37,379 nucleotides of DNA from the NCBI GenBank assembly GCA_029856435.1, contig JAHQXB010000014.1, positions 1 to 37,379 on the forward strand, written 5' to 3'. Positions within the stretch are counted from its first letter, which is position 1; the number at the start of each line of letters is the position of its first letter. Positions 1 to 8,906 of this stretch are shown piece after piece. A program made the translations under genes and the position numbers. This DNA is from Candidatus Jordarchaeia archaeon. Its GTDB lineage: Archaea > Asgardarchaeota > Jordiarchaeia > Jordiarchaeales > Jordiarchaeaceae. The notes below the pieces were generated by a model. The model saw only the letters and a program-made list of their open reading frames with translations. It searched no databases and was not told where the DNA came from.

Positions 1-93
1 AACATAGGCGTCCTCACTTTTCAATAGGGTAATCTGTGTCTCTTCCTCAACGCTGGGCTCATTACGCTCCCCATAAATAGACTTAAAACCCAT
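1..93 (-). CDS. Partial CDS (N-terminus MGFKSIYGERNEPSVEEETQITLLKSEDAYV...), runs off the window
   Basis: Open minus-strand frame from ATG at 91-93 to the window edge, 31 codons without stop; family not recognised. Confidence 0.35.
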   Translation of the reverse strand, partial: MGFKSIYGERNEPSVEEETQITLLKSEDAYV

Positions 94-470
94 TTTTCGC
101 AGATTCTGCGAATTTCTCCGTGACGCTGAAAAACTCCCGGCGTTGTAGGTGTAGCCTCGAAGACCTCTCAAATAGTAGTTTGCGAGGGTTCCGAGAGACG
201 AGGTTCTCAAATCTAAGAGTCCACAAATCTCACAAAAAGATTCACAAATGTGCGAAAAATGGGTTAAAAGAAAGCAGTGGGTTTTTTCAGGGAGTTTTTT
301 GGCCTTGATTATTTTGATTTTGATGGTGCCGTGCCTAGATGTTTCTGGTTCCTTAGAACAAGCGCATAAGAAAATAGTCAGCTAGAAAATTCTTATTCAT
401 GAGCGATCAACATTGGAATCTAAGTTTTAGAATAACTTATCCAGACAGAAGCTATTGTTAACGACATAAA

Positions 471-578
471 GGTGATGTAGAATCGTCCGATTTCGCCTCA
501 AAAAAGGGGTGTTTATAGGGCTTCTTTCACGATTTGGAGCATTATTAGGGAGATGGAGCCGAATAAATCTGCATCACC
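471..578 (+). mobile_element. MITE-like hairpin element, copy 1 (GGTGATG...CATCACC)
   Basis: 108 bp, closely similar to 6038-6146 and 19585-19691; terminal inverted repeats. Confidence 0.8.
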
Positions 579-725
579 CTTTTAGTGGACACCTAACTGA
601 GCGCCACCTGCCAAGTATGGCTCATTTTTTGGCTTTTTTTCATAAATAAAAATAAATTATTCTTTTTACATTATTTATTACTACTATTATTTTTATTATG
701 TATTGGTTTAAAGGAGTTTCTCAAA

Positions 726-1253
726 ATGGGTTTATTTGATTATAGTGATTATCTTGTAGAAGAAAAGTTATTGACACCCCGATACACTCTCATAATAAAG
801 AATGAGAAGGGTGAAGAACTGGGAAGAGCAGTTAGTAAATTTCTCTCTTTTAAGGGAAAAATTGAATTCACCGACAACTTGGGACAAAAAGTGGGCTCAA
901 TTGAGGGAAAGCTGTCTGCTAGGCCCACCTTCAAAATAGTGGATCAGAACCAGAAACTCATTGCTATAATTAAGGAGAAAATGCTAACTATTCACGACGA
1001 CTGGTGGGTTGAGAACACGGAGGGAGAAAAAATCCTGTTTGTGAAGGGCGACGTATGGGGTTTAGAGTATAAAATTGAGGATAAGTCTGGTCTTGTTGTT
1101 GCGGAGGTTTCAAAAAAGTTTTGGTCCATACGCGACCATTTCGGAGTCAAAATAAAATACGATTTCAATCCCTTCCTAGTACTCTCCATCGTGGTGGCGA
1201 TAGGTTTCCAAAAGCAGAGAGAACGGGGTGCTGCTGTGGCTTCCGCCTCCTGA
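726..1253 (+). CDS. LURP-one-related / Tubby-C-like fold protein
   Basis: 175 aa MGLFDYSDYLVEEKLLTPRYTLIIKNEKGEELGRA...; repeated beta-strand pattern; paralog at 3445-3957. Confidence 0.65.
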   Translation: MGLFDYSDYLVEEKLLTPRYTLIIKNEKGEELGRAVSKFLSFKGKIEFTDNLGQKVGSIEGKLSARPTFKIVDQNQKLIAIIKEKMLTIHDDWWVENTEGEKILFVKGDVWGLEYKIEDKSGLVVAEVSKKFWSIRDHFGVKIKYDFNPFLVLSIVVAIGFQKQRERGAAVASAS

Positions 1254-1417
1254 AATAGTTGAAAAAATTTGTCAGCTAACAATGGGTGTTACGGGTGTCA
1301 TATTTTTTGTGGCGTTTTTAGAGTATTACCCGAAGCACATACAGAAATAAAAACTCTAAATCCATCCCTATTAGTGGACAAACCAGCACCAGTGAGGGCA
1401 CCATATAACTATAGAGT

Positions 1418-1831
1418 TTGGGGCTGATTCTTATGGATAAAAAAGTTGACGAGTTAATGGGAAAAATTAAATCCGCAATTCCCGGGAAAAGTTTTCTGGC
1501 TCTGATGGACGAAGGAGGAAAAATTCTATACAACAATTTTCACAGCGGCTTGAATGGCAACATCAAAAACTTTGCCCCTGCAATAAAAATAATGGATGTG
1601 GGAGACTACCATATTAAGAACTATGATAAAAGCTGTTTAATCATCTACAAGGTCAGTGACAGTTTAGCTCTAATTGCAGAAAGCTACGTTAAGGAAGGCT
1701 TACTCATTTTCACGATAAAACACCTGGCGGAAAACTTAAAAGACCAGTTCCTTGAAATAGACATTCTACAAACTTTCACAAATATGGTGGAGGAAGAAAA
1801 AGAGGCCAAGATAACAGAGCAACTATTATGA
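1418..1831 (+). CDS. Small protein, possibly roadblock/LC7-like
   Basis: 137 aa; KSFLALMDEGGKILYNN... pattern; likely true start ATG ~1433. Confidence 0.45.
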   Translation: MGLILMDKKVDELMGKIKSAIPGKSFLALMDEGGKILYNNFHSGLNGNIKNFAPAIKIMDVGDYHIKNYDKSCLIIYKVSDSLALIAESYVKEGLLIFTIKHLAENLKDQFLEIDILQTFTNMVEEEKEAKITEQLL

Positions 1832-2099
1832 AATTCTCCAAGATGCATAGCACTTAATGGGCCTCCATAAAAATGCGGATGCCGCTTCCTCTTCTGCCAT
1901 TAGGTGCGGTTTCCCTTCCCATAATTGGGAACGCTCCCTTTACAAAAGCTACAGGCGAGAAAAGCTCCTGACTTCTGGTTGAGGGGATGAATCTCCATGT
2001 TTATACACCAATTTTTGAACAAAGAATTTTGATGGGAAAGGGATACCCGAAAGCTAAGAAAATAAGGCTATCATCTGAAGTTGAAGAAAGGTTCCGGCA

Positions 2100-2275
2100 G
2101 GATATACGGGCTTGTTTGGAAGCTTTTCCGAGGAAGTCACTAACGCTGGTGGCACAGCCCCTCTGCAGACAGGTTTCCAAACAGTGAAGGTATGAATGCA
2201 GCCCTAGATTTGTCCCAGAAGCGGTGGAGATGCTGTGTTCAGGAATCCCCGAATTTGTTTGAGGGGAGTGTCAAC
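2100..2275 (+). mobile_element. Diverged tnpB 3'-end / right-end relic (copy D, plus strand)
   Basis: Shares the 18-mer gctggtggcacagcccct with the rc of the 21634-21877 repeat, and ends in a hairpin followed by ggggagtgtcaacc, like ggagagtgtcaacc in copy B. Confidence 0.45.
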
Positions 2276-2285
2276 CGAGTTTCGC

Positions 2286-2990
2286 CTACTTGGGAACCTT
2301 TCTTTCCCTTATGTTAACCCAAAGCGAGCCAAAAATGATGAATCCCAGTTCAATAATTGGAATGCCGCCAACATTGGTGCTGCTAAGAATATCGCGTAAA
2401 ACGCCAGCGAAGCTTATGAATACTCCAGAGCCATAGATTGCCGCGGTTTCAATGAAAATTTTTCTATAGTGCCTGAATAATCTTTCCTTACCATGCTTTC
2501 TGATTTCTTCCGGAAACTCTTTGATGAGGTGGTGCCACCAAAGGCTCCAAACTGCAAAAAGTAAAGCTAAAACCAGAACAACACTATAGAAGGGCCAACG
2601 AAAATTTCCTATGCCATAAATAGCGCAGGGAAAACACGAAATAACTATGAGCAAAAGAGCGTCTACTATTGGAAACGGCATATCGGGGCGAATATACCTC
2701 ATTCGAGTACTCAGATAAGACCACCACCATGAAAGCACAGATATTGCAACAATAATGAACACAAATATTCCCACTACACCCAATTCCGTGGCGAAGATGA
2801 TGCTGAACCCCACAGCTATACTTACAAGAGTTGTTGCCAGCTCCACAAATATCTCGCGAGTAATCTCTTTTCCCAAACCCACTACTCGAACGTTCCTTCT
2901 CTCCTTATTCTCACTTATTCTTTCTTCCAAATCTCTTACCTCCAAATCGCCACAAGTAGACCAAAAAGGATATAATAATTGATCCCACAA
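2286..2990 (-). CDS. Multi-pass membrane protein
   Basis: 234 aa with several hydrophobic segments. Confidence 0.6.
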   Translation of the reverse strand: MWDQLLYPFWSTCGDLEVRDLEERISENKERRNVRVVGLGKEITREIFVELATTLVSIAVGFSIIFATELGVVGIFVFIIVAISVLSWWWSYLSTRMRYIRPDMPFPIVDALLLIVISCFPCAIYGIGNFRWPFYSVVLVLALLFAVWSLWWHHLIKEFPEEIRKHGKERLFRHYRKIFIETAAIYGSGVFISFAGVLRDILSSTNVGGIPIIELGFIIFGSLWVNIRERKVPK

Positions 2991-3444
2991 AGTCTAAACC
3001 ACTTTTCGGAATAAAATAATTAACATCTTTATGCAATTTTAATTTTCTCCAAACACTTCAACACATTTCTTTCCCTCTCACAACCTCCAATCAAACTAAT
3101 AAAACAGACCCCAAAAGGGCTCAACAATCTAACCCGTCAACGGTACTACCAGCCTTAGGTTCATTTGGAGGAATCATTAGGCTCTCTCCTTCTCAATAGA
3201 TGGTGTTATGCTGTGTATCGCTTTAGAGAGGTAGGATTTCAGAAATTTTTCCTCTTCTACTGGAATTTATTATTTGGTTCAGGCTACGGATGAAGCGTTA
3301 GGGCTTCTAACCACCTGTTCGGTAGGGGTTTTAATGGGGATTTTGAAAAGTGGAGATGGAACAACTTTTGGTTTATGTGATTCATCATAGATGCGGTAAA
3401 AATATTAGGGCGGATATTGGTTATTTTTTTGAGAGGTTTCAGAT

Positions 3445-3957
3445 TTGGGTTTGTTTGATTATAGAACTTATCTTGTAGATGAAAAGTTGTTGTCTGTACG
3501 TGACACTTTGGTAATTAAGGATGAGAAAGGCAGGGAACTGGGCAAAGCCGTAAAAAGGCTTTTGGCGCTGAGAGAAGAAATAGAGTTCATTGATAGCCAG
3601 GGAAAAAAGGTTGGAGCAGTCAAGAGGAAAATGGTTACAGTCGCACCCGCCTTTGAAGTCTATGACCAAGGCAAGAAACGTGTAGCAAACATCAAAAAGA
3701 AAATTGTGGCCATCGGGGATGACTGGTGGGTGGAGGATAAAAAGGGCAAAAAAATACTAAACGTTGATGGGAACATTCTGGATTTGGAGTACAAAATAAA
3801 AGATAAACTTGGTCAAGAAGTTGCCCTGGTGTCAAGAAAACTTTTTTCTATACGCGACCACTACGGTGTCAAAATAGTTGGGGATGTTGATCCCCTACTG
3901 GTTCTGGCCACAGTTGTTTCAATAAATATGGAGAAAGAGAGGAAGGAGAAAGACTGA
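3445..3957 (+). CDS. LURP-one-related / Tubby-C-like fold protein (paralog)
   Basis: 170 aa MGLFDYRTYLVDEKLLSVRDTLVIKDEKGRELGKA..., collinear with the 726-1253 product. Confidence 0.65.
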   Translation: MGLFDYRTYLVDEKLLSVRDTLVIKDEKGRELGKAVKRLLALREEIEFIDSQGKKVGAVKRKMVTVAPAFEVYDQGKKRVANIKKKIVAIGDDWWVEDKKGKKILNVDGNILDLEYKIKDKLGQEVALVSRKLFSIRDHYGVKIVGDVDPLLVLATVVSINMEKERKEKD

Positions 3958-3989
3958 GTTTCCCAAAAAAAGGGGTTGTGTTTCTTGTT

Positions 3990-5210
3990 TTACATTGATT
4001 TTGCTGTGAGGTCTATGGCTCTTTGGATCTCTTTTTCTAGGAATTCTGGTAGGCCAAAGACTCTTATGTCCATGAAGCCTCTCACTATTAGGGCGGATGC
4101 CTCCTTTTCTGAGAAGCCTCTAGACATGAGGTATAGTATTTGTTCCTCGGCGATTTTTCCCACTGCGGCTTCGTGGGAGAGTTCCGCTCCACTTTTGCTG
4201 CCGATTAGTTCGGGGATGGCGTGTATTGTGGCGTTGTCTGAGAGTAGGAGTCCGTTGCATTCGAGGTGTGCTCTACTCTTTGAATTATTACCTACCAGCA
4301 TTCCCCTAGAGTAAACGTGGGCTTTATCTGTGGCGATTACTCTGGAGCTTACTTCGGCTCGGGTTTCGTCTCCGTCCAGAATAACTTTTGATCCCAGGTC
4401 GATTTGGGAGGAGCCACTGGCATAGATAACGGAGTTGAAAATTGCTGTGGACTTGTTCCCCTTGCAGTAGGCTGTTGGGTAGCTTTGAATGCTTCTTACT
4501 GGTTTGAGGAGTACATAGTTGTTTATGTAGGTTGCCCCGTCTTCCAGCAAGATTCCAGTTCGGGGGCGGACGTCCACATCCTGCTTCCAGTTGTGAACCA
4601 TGGTGAAGGTCAGCTTGGACCCCCTCTTTAGGTAAAATTCGGAGATTCCCACGTGGAGACCTCTACGCAGGTTTGGATGGGTAACGCAGCCCGTTATCAA
4701 TTGGGCTTCTGAGTCTGGCTCCAGCACCACAATGTTGTGAACATTTTGGTCAATGTTTTCACCCGCCAAAAAGAGGCAGGATTGCAGGGGGAGAGTGATT
4801 TTTACTCCTTCAAAGACATGGATGAAGTATCCGTGGTCCCATTCTAATTCTGCTAGGGCGGTGTATTTGTCTGTGTCTACTGGGACGAGGTTCCACCAGT
4901 AATCTTTGAGCCAGTCATATTTTTCGAGTGCCTGTTTGGTGCTCATTATTTCCGCTTTGTCTTTGAATGTGGTGTCTACGGTGCAGGAAACAACTGAGTG
5001 GTCTATTTGGAAGAATGTTCCTGCTCTTTCTTTGGTTTTGGGTGTGACTCCGCAACTCATGGCTCCCTCTAGGATTGGTTCTGGGAGTTCTGATATATTG
5101 GTTTCATCCCAATTGGTGGAGTTTCTTGAATACTCTTCTAGATTGAGGTCTACTCCATAGGGTGCGGGTTTATTTATTGCTTCTAGGGCTCTTTTCCTAT
5201 ACTCCGACAT
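3990..5210 (-). CDS. sufB: Fe-S assembly scaffold SufB/SufD family
   Basis: 406 aa; SufB/D-type beta-helix core (LGSKVILDGDETRAEVSSRVIATDKAHVYSRGMLVG); overlaps sufC. Confidence 0.85.
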   Translation of the reverse strand: MSEYRKRALEAINKPAPYGVDLNLEEYSRNSTNWDETNISELPEPILEGAMSCGVTPKTKERAGTFFQIDHSVVSCTVDTTFKDKAEIMSTKQALEKYDWLKDYWWNLVPVDTDKYTALAELEWDHGYFIHVFEGVKITLPLQSCLFLAGENIDQNVHNIVVLEPDSEAQLITGCVTHPNLRRGLHVGISEFYLKRGSKLTFTMVHNWKQDVDVRPRTGILLEDGATYINNYVLLKPVRSIQSYPTAYCKGNKSTAIFNSVIYASGSSQIDLGSKVILDGDETRAEVSSRVIATDKAHVYSRGMLVGNNSKSRAHLECNGLLLSDNATIHAIPELIGSKSGAELSHEAAVGKIAEEQILYLMSRGFSEKEASALIVRGFMDIRVFGLPEFLEKEIQRAIDLTAKSM

Positions 5211-5947
5211 CTTTCACACCACCAGTAGCCTTCTCTTAGAATGTGGTCAAGTGTTTCTAGGGGTGCCCCCGAGCAGGCTATGCAGCCCTCAATTATTACG
5301 TGGGCCTTGTTTGTTCTCACATAGCGTAGAATGTATCCTTGATGGGTTATGAGGATTCCTGACCTTTCCTCTAGGAGTTCATTTATGAGTTTCCCGATTA
5401 GCTCCAAGTTTTCAACGTCAACACCTGAGTCTGGCTCGTCAAGCATGATGAATTCCGGTCTCTGGGCCAGTATTTGGAGGACTTCGGAACGTTTGACTTC
5501 GCCTCCGGAGAATCCGTAGTTTAGATCCCTGTCTAGGAATGATGCTGGAAAATTGACCTTCTTAGCTAGGCTCTTTTCTCTTCCAGCTAGATTGTGGTTT
5601 TTTTCGCTTATTTTGCTTACAATGTCTCCTAACTTTACGCCTCTTATGGCTGGGGGATGCTGGAATGTGACGCCCATTCCCATTTTTATTCGTTCGTCGG
5701 TGGGCAGATTTGTTATGTCCTTGCCTTTGAAATAGATTTTTCCAGATATTATCCTATATTTTGGGAAGCCCAATAATGTAAAGATGAGGGAAGTTTTTCC
5801 GCTCCCATTGGGACCGAATATAACATGAACTTCTTTTTCTGGAATTTCAAGGTTAAAATCGTGGAGGACTTTTTTTCCGTCCACAACTACATTGAGGTCA
5901 TGGATTTCTAATATGTTCAACTTCCTCGCCTCCGAAAACAGCCTCAT
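5183..5947 (-). CDS. sufC: Fe-S assembly ATPase SufC
   Basis: 254 aa ABC ATPase: GPNGSGKTSL Walker A, FSGGEVKRSEVLQIL signature, MLDEPDSGVD Walker B. Confidence 0.92.
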   Translation of the reverse strand: MRLFSEARKLNILEIHDLNVVVDGKKVLHDFNLEIPEKEVHVIFGPNGSGKTSLIFTLLGFPKYRIISGKIYFKGKDITNLPTDERIKMGMGVTFQHPPAIRGVKLGDIVSKISEKNHNLAGREKSLAKKVNFPASFLDRDLNYGFSGGEVKRSEVLQILAQRPEFIMLDEPDSGVDVENLELIGKLINELLEERSGILITHQGYILRYVRTNKAHVIIEGCIACSGAPLETLDHILREGYWWCERCRSIGKEP

Positions 5948-6037
5948 TTAGTTCAGGAACATGGGTACAAGCAACTCCTTTAATTCCACTTATGCGTTAT
6001 TGTAGCTGTATTAATATATATTGCTCCCTACCCAGCC

Positions 6038-6146
6038 GGTGATGTAGAATCGTTCGATTTCGCCTCAAAAAGGGGGATGTTTATAGGGATTCTTTCACGA
6101 TTTGGAGCCTTATTAGGGAGATGGAATCGAACAAATCTGCATCACC
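6038..6146 (+). mobile_element. MITE-like hairpin element, copy 2
   Basis: 109 bp; TIRs GGTGATG...CATCACC; interrupted at its right border by the 6147-6333 element. Confidence 0.85.
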
Positions 6147-6333
6147 CCATATGTTTAGGCGGCACTCCTGTTTATAGGGATCTGTTTTGTGGCTGCCTGA
6201 GAGAAACCATCACCCCCATCTTTTTTAAACACCTTTGTGTAGAAAAATGGAGGTAGGAAGGGATGCAGAAGCAGGCTAAGGCAAGCTCACACCACAAAAA
6301 TTCAGATCCCCGGAGTGTTGCTTAAACATATGG
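6147..6333. mobile_element. 187-bp long-inverted-repeat element nested at the right end of MITE copy 2
   Basis: CCATATGTTTAGGCGGCACTCC... versus ...GGAGTGTTGCTTAAACATATGG inverted arms; flanked by direct repeat CATCACC (6140-6146 and 6334-6340). Confidence 0.75.
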
Positions 6334-6540
6334 CATCACCTACGCAGCCTGCCTAAATTTTTTAAATATTTTTGAGTTGTTCGTTTCACATTTTAGAGTA
6401 GTTTTGGGAAAGAGTCTAAAAATACGTTTTTCCCACCTTTGCCGAATTTTTGGTCGAAAAAGTTTGGTGAGTGTTTATCAGCATGTTTTGTGAAGATTTT
6501 CCAAAGTGGTGCTTTCTTCTTGGTTGTATGTGTATAATTT

Positions 6541-7743
6541 TTAGAACTCGTTTTGGGTCAGAATGTTTAGGAAATAGTCTAGGCCGTTGCCCATTTTTTG
6601 GAGCTCATTTCTTTTGTACGGGGGTTCATCCAACAGGTTTAGCACATCTTTTTCCAAGTTTTCTGCGATTTTGCCATAGCCATATTTCTGGACCATTAGA
6701 GCGTTTTTCCTCTTTTCCATGTGTTCCTTGGCGGAGAATAGTAGTAGGGGCACTCCATACATTATGGCTTCAGAAATGGTTCCAAATCCGCCCCGCGTAA
6801 TAACAAGGCTTGAAGCGTTAATGTAGTTTTGAATGTCTGGGAGGAAACCGTTGAATTTCAAGTTTTCCTGCTCCAATTCTCTGCAAATTCCCGATGGTGC
6901 AACCACATGGAAGTGGATGTCTGGGTGTTCCAGTGCAATCTTTTTGTAAATGTGAAAATCATAATTTTTCCTTAAACAGCTTTTTTGGTAGGGTCTTCCC
7001 ATCACTAGAACCAATGGTTCATTTTTGCCCAATCCTAATTCCTCTCTCACCTTTGATTTGGTTTTGGTCACGTCTCTAACAATTGGGGGATAGACTTTTT
7101 CGCAGTCCACAACTTCTGGCCTAATATCCATTGCGAAATTCTCAGAAAGGCCCAAAAATGAACGCACACGCTCCCCCCAAACTATGGGCCTCTCAACCAG
7201 ATACGAGTAAAAATTCATCCTGAACTCTCTCCACCCGTACTTAAAGGGTAGGTAGTGAGTAATATTAATAGTCCTCATTCCCGGAATGCATGTGAGATGG
7301 GGGTTATAATCGTTAATTAGGACACGGTACTTCAAGCTCATAATTAGGATTCTCAAAAAGTCTATGGGGAAATATAGGCTACCAAAAATTAACCTCAAAA
7401 CCGTAGGGAAAACATTGAGGTCACCATTATTGCTATAAACATATTTTATTCCATGAAGCTTATTATTACACTTTAAATCGGGCTGGGAGAGAAATTTTAT
7501 TCTTTCCTCATCACTGAATACAAGGAAATCTATATTACTCATTTTTAGCCTTGAAGCTATTGCGCAAATCCTCTGGGCATGGCCGTATCCCTCTGTTGTG
7601 GGGCAAAGAACTACTTTGAAACTTTGATTTTCACAAATCGGTTTTTCCAACAATTGTTTATCCAACTCAGCGGTTACCAATCTCTTATCTCCCATCAAAA
7701 CTTTTGAGCTGAACTCGTATTCCTCTTCTCGCCAAATTATCAT
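6541..7743 (-). CDS. Glycosyltransferase, MurG/GT28-like
   Basis: 400 aa; PTTEGYGHAQRICAIASRL N-terminal loop and ITRGGFGTISEAIMYGVPLLLF C-terminal donor-site motif. Confidence 0.8.
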   Translation of the reverse strand: MIIWREEEYEFSSKVLMGDKRLVTAELDKQLLEKPICENQSFKVVLCPTTEGYGHAQRICAIASRLKMSNIDFLVFSDEERIKFLSQPDLKCNNKLHGIKYVYSNNGDLNVFPTVLRLIFGSLYFPIDFLRILIMSLKYRVLINDYNPHLTCIPGMRTINITHYLPFKYGWREFRMNFYSYLVERPIVWGERVRSFLGLSENFAMDIRPEVVDCEKVYPPIVRDVTKTKSKVREELGLGKNEPLVLVMGRPYQKSCLRKNYDFHIYKKIALEHPDIHFHVVAPSGICRELEQENLKFNGFLPDIQNYINASSLVITRGGFGTISEAIMYGVPLLLFSAKEHMEKRKNALMVQKYGYGKIAENLEKDVLNLLDEPPYKRNELQKMGNGLDYFLNILTQNEF

Positions 7744-7978
7744 AAGATTAGGTTTTTTGTTTTTCTCTCTTTAAAAGAATTGTTGGCGAGATAAACCCCC
7801 AGCTTCTTGAGCCAAGTCTAGGAGAGCATACCAGCCAAAGTTTATAAAGACCACCTCAAGAAGAACAACCGTTTTCAAACAGTGAATAAATTAAGGAAGT
7901 TTTTTGATCTGGCAAAACGAACAGAATATCAAAATGTTCCCCTTAAGGGGAACAATCGGAGAAAAACCAAGCCACACC

Positions 7979-8350
7979 GTGCGCATGAAGCTTGAGATAC
8001 CCAAAAAGGCTTCAATACGTTCGGCAACGAACGAATGCCAAGCTCAACGTCTGGCATAAGGGCTTGACTGGAGTACCAGTCAAAGTAACCAAGCCCTGAA
8101 GCACAAGGAAGAGGGAGATAAGCCTGAGAGGCGTTAGTCTATGCACCGTTAAAGCCTTGAAAGTAGAGGTACAACCCCGCAAGCATCCATGAAACACTGT
8201 CTTGGCGACAAGCGGGAAATGGTGAACGAAACCTGGAAGCCACCATTTTCAAATGGTGAAGGAGGTCACTTTACTACCCATGCAGAGAAGGCCGCATGTT
8301 TAAACAGGACTCTCCTTTGTGGGGACTCTGACTGAGTTTTGAGGGATGAC
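7979..8350 (+). ncRNA. Large structured RNA-like region, possibly 5' half of a degenerate group II intron
   Basis: Starts GTGCG; many nested hairpins including GNRA loops (cgttcgGCAAcgaacg, cttgGCGAcaag, gcctGAGAggc) and gggcttg-actgg-agta-ccagt-...-caagccc. Confidence 0.45.
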
Positions 8351-8608
8351 TTCCACCATTTTTAACAACATTACGTTAAAAAAATGAAATAAGGATGCAA
8401 ATAGAAGAACTGCGAAGAAAAGAAAGCGAAGTAACATTCAACGAAAATGACAGGAAGCAAAAAGAAAAACTGCAAAAGGAACTAATGAAACGTAGAGAAA
8501 CTAGACAAATACCAGAAGGAATGAAAAACCCTTCAAAGAAACTGAACCCATCCCCCCTTAATTCTACAACTTTAGCCCTGAAAACACGTTTCCATTACTC
8601 TATCTTTG

Positions 8609-8852
8609 ACACTCTCCACGGCTGAAGCCGGGAGACTCCTGCTTCTAAGGTTTTCGTCTGCTCTGTTCATTGCCCTTTTTAGGCTTCCACTTCACTTCAT
8701 TCCACATTAGCAGGGGTTGTGCCACAGCCCGTTAGCCTCGCCTCCATAGAGGCTAGCTGATATTTTTAAGGCTCCGACGACACCGGCGTTTAAACTTATT
8801 GACAATTCGTCCCGCGGTTAAAACTGTAGGCTTTCTTGTCGCTGCGGCTTGT
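8609..8852 (-). mobile_element. Solo tnpB 3' end + omegaRNA/right-end-like element, copy A
   Basis: ~245 bp shared with 21634-21877 and ~29590-29835; hairpin ccacggctgaagccggga at left; reverse frame RDELSISLNAGVVGALKI. Confidence 0.65.
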
Positions 8853-8906
8853 AAAGAGTATGATTGTTTATTAAGAAAAAAGGTTTTTGCAAAACACTGC
8901 TTTATT

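Noticed and set aside
749-1282. Minus ORFs 749-934 and 992-1282
   Set aside because: Antisense to the LURP-one-like gene, which has a clear paralog on the plus strand.
3976-5160. Plus-strand ORFs 3976-4314, 4404-4631 and 4906-5160
   Set aside because: Antisense to the well-supported sufB gene; translations have no protein-like family pattern.
6471-6800. 109-aa plus ORF
   Set aside because: Mostly antisense to the glycosyltransferase gene.
7979-8350. RNase P RNA or SRP RNA as identity of the structured region
   Set aside because: The conserved RNase P and SRP core motifs I know were not found; group II intron-like or novel RNA is more consistent.
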